DNA from: Kitasatospora sp. NBC_01287
Lineage (GTDB): Bacteria; Actinomycetota; Actinomycetes; Streptomycetales; Streptomycetaceae
Direction: 5' to 3'
Assembly (NCBI RefSeq): GCF_026340565.1
Contig: NZ_JAPEPB010000001.1
Location: forward strand, 1,240,001-1,304,000
Length of the DNA: 64,000 bases
Below the pieces are notes generated by a model. The model saw only the letters and a list, made by a program, of their open reading frames with translations. It had not been told where the DNA came from and did no database searches. The translations under genes and the position numbers were made by a program. Shown piece after piece: positions 63,472-64,000 of this stretch (positions within the stretch are counted from its first letter, which is position 1; each line of letters starts with the position of its first letter).

Positions 63472-64000
63472 GTGCGATCCAGACCAAGAGATCCGGGCGT
63501 GCTGGGCTGGCGGGTGTTCTTCACCCGGCGTGAGCTTGGGCTGCCGCAGGCAAGTACGGACGTGATGGTCGACGTTGCTGCTCTGGACGACTGGTTGGAC
63601 GAGTACGGGATCGGGGACGGCTCGCCGTACCTGATCGATCCGCTCGGCCGGTACGACGTCGACCTGAACGACTACTTCGTCACCATGCTCGCTAACGAGC
63701 CTGACACGACCCAAGCCGCCGTCGCCTACGACCTGAAGCGGTTCCTCAAGTTCCTGTGGGACAACCGGGGCCGCCGGAGCTGGAAGGCCGCCTCGCCGGA
63801 TGACCGGGCAGCCTTCAAACACTGGCGGCTGCACGACGCTGCCGGACCGAGAGTGGAAGCGACGACCTGGGACCGTGAGGTCGCCACGGTCAACCAGTTC
63901 TACCGCTGGGCCGTCGTCGAGGGGCACGCGGCACGGAACCCGTTCCGGCAGCGGGTATCCCGCAGCCGCGATCCACGTCGGCCCTCGGGTGAGCCGACCC
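63472..64000 (+). CDS. Tyrosine recombinase/integrase-like protein, 3' end cut by window edge
   Basis: An uninterrupted frame from GTG 63472 to the edge (about 176 residues visible). After an N-terminal stretch (VFFTRRELGLPQA, DWLDEYGIGDGSPYLIDPLGRYDVDLNDYF) come features of the helical SAM-like core-binding domain of phage-type integrases: AYDLKRFLKFLWDN, TTWDREVATVNQFYRWAVVEGHAARNPFRQ. The catalytic C-terminal domain would lie beyond the window. G+C is lower than in neighbouring genes. It starts 66 bp after the P450 gene. I see no tRNA or att repeats near it. A related mobile or integrated element probably begins here. Confidence 0.75.
   Translation, partial: MRSRPRDPGVLGWRVFFTRRELGLPQASTDVMVDVAALDDWLDEYGIGDGSPYLIDPLGRYDVDLNDYFVTMLANEPDTTQAAVAYDLKRFLKFLWDNRGRRSWKAASPDDRAAFKHWRLHDAAGPRVEATTWDREVATVNQFYRWAVVEGHAARNPFRQRVSRSRDPRRPSGEPT

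Overview
The window is a chromosomal segment of very high G+C with Streptomyces-type gene density. It carries a riboflavin operon under an FMN riboswitch that runs into hisE-hisG, a chitinase with a DasR-type (dre) operator, a GuaB1-type enzyme and a complete conservon (roadblock, DUF742, small GTPase and two P450s). Together these point to a member of the Streptomycetaceae (Streptomyces, Kitasatospora or Streptacidiphilus). The genus cannot be settled from this sequence alone.

Layout. 1-7375 (minus strand): FMN riboswitch, ribE-ribM-ribBA-ribH, hisE, hisG, a PH-domain membrane protein and two CNNM/CorC-type CBS membrane proteins, the second cut by the window edge. 7457-10411: an SMP-30 lactonase/SDR pair and a cation/proton antiporter. 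10681-18427: a membrane-anchored Pro/Thr/Ala-rich protein, then a signalling block (FHA-ABC transporter, hypothetical protein, Ser/Thr kinase, DUF6777 protein) and a histidine kinase with no adjacent response regulator. 18719-22434: a coupled CoA-transferase/adenylating-enzyme pair with strong coding repeats. 22490-29236: XRE regulator and divergent NAD(P)-binding reductase, a DUF5995 protein, a secreted GH18 chitinase and GuaB1. 29237-31228: an ABC half-transporter fusion.

31573-43296 is an accessory metabolic block on the plus strand: patatin and PlsC acyltransferase; a five-gene translationally coupled operon (TPP enzyme, small membrane protein, gluconate-dehydrogenase subunit-3-like protein, GMC oxidoreductase, enolase-superfamily enzyme); then GH15 hydrolase, SRPBCC protein and SDR. 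43479-49389 holds small membrane proteins, a degenerate ATPase with a YhgE/Pip permease, and a PIG-V-like mannosyltransferase. 49616-52509 is katG divergent from a Fur-family regulator. 52565-57555 contains two exported proteins (PI-PLC-like, and a Tat-exported beta-helix protein), an AraC regulator and a quinone-reductase-like enzyme. 57886-63405 is the conservon. From 63472 a tyrosine-recombinase-like gene begins and runs off the window.

The most unusual sequence-level pattern is a set of short tandem duplications lying exactly across stop codons. I find it at about a dozen gene ends of very different function. Coding minisatellites also recur near gene starts (20548, 35450, 32458, 56566). 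The most interesting functional candidate is the coupled operon at 33658-39512, which looks like an uncharacterised sugar/sugar-acid oxidation route.
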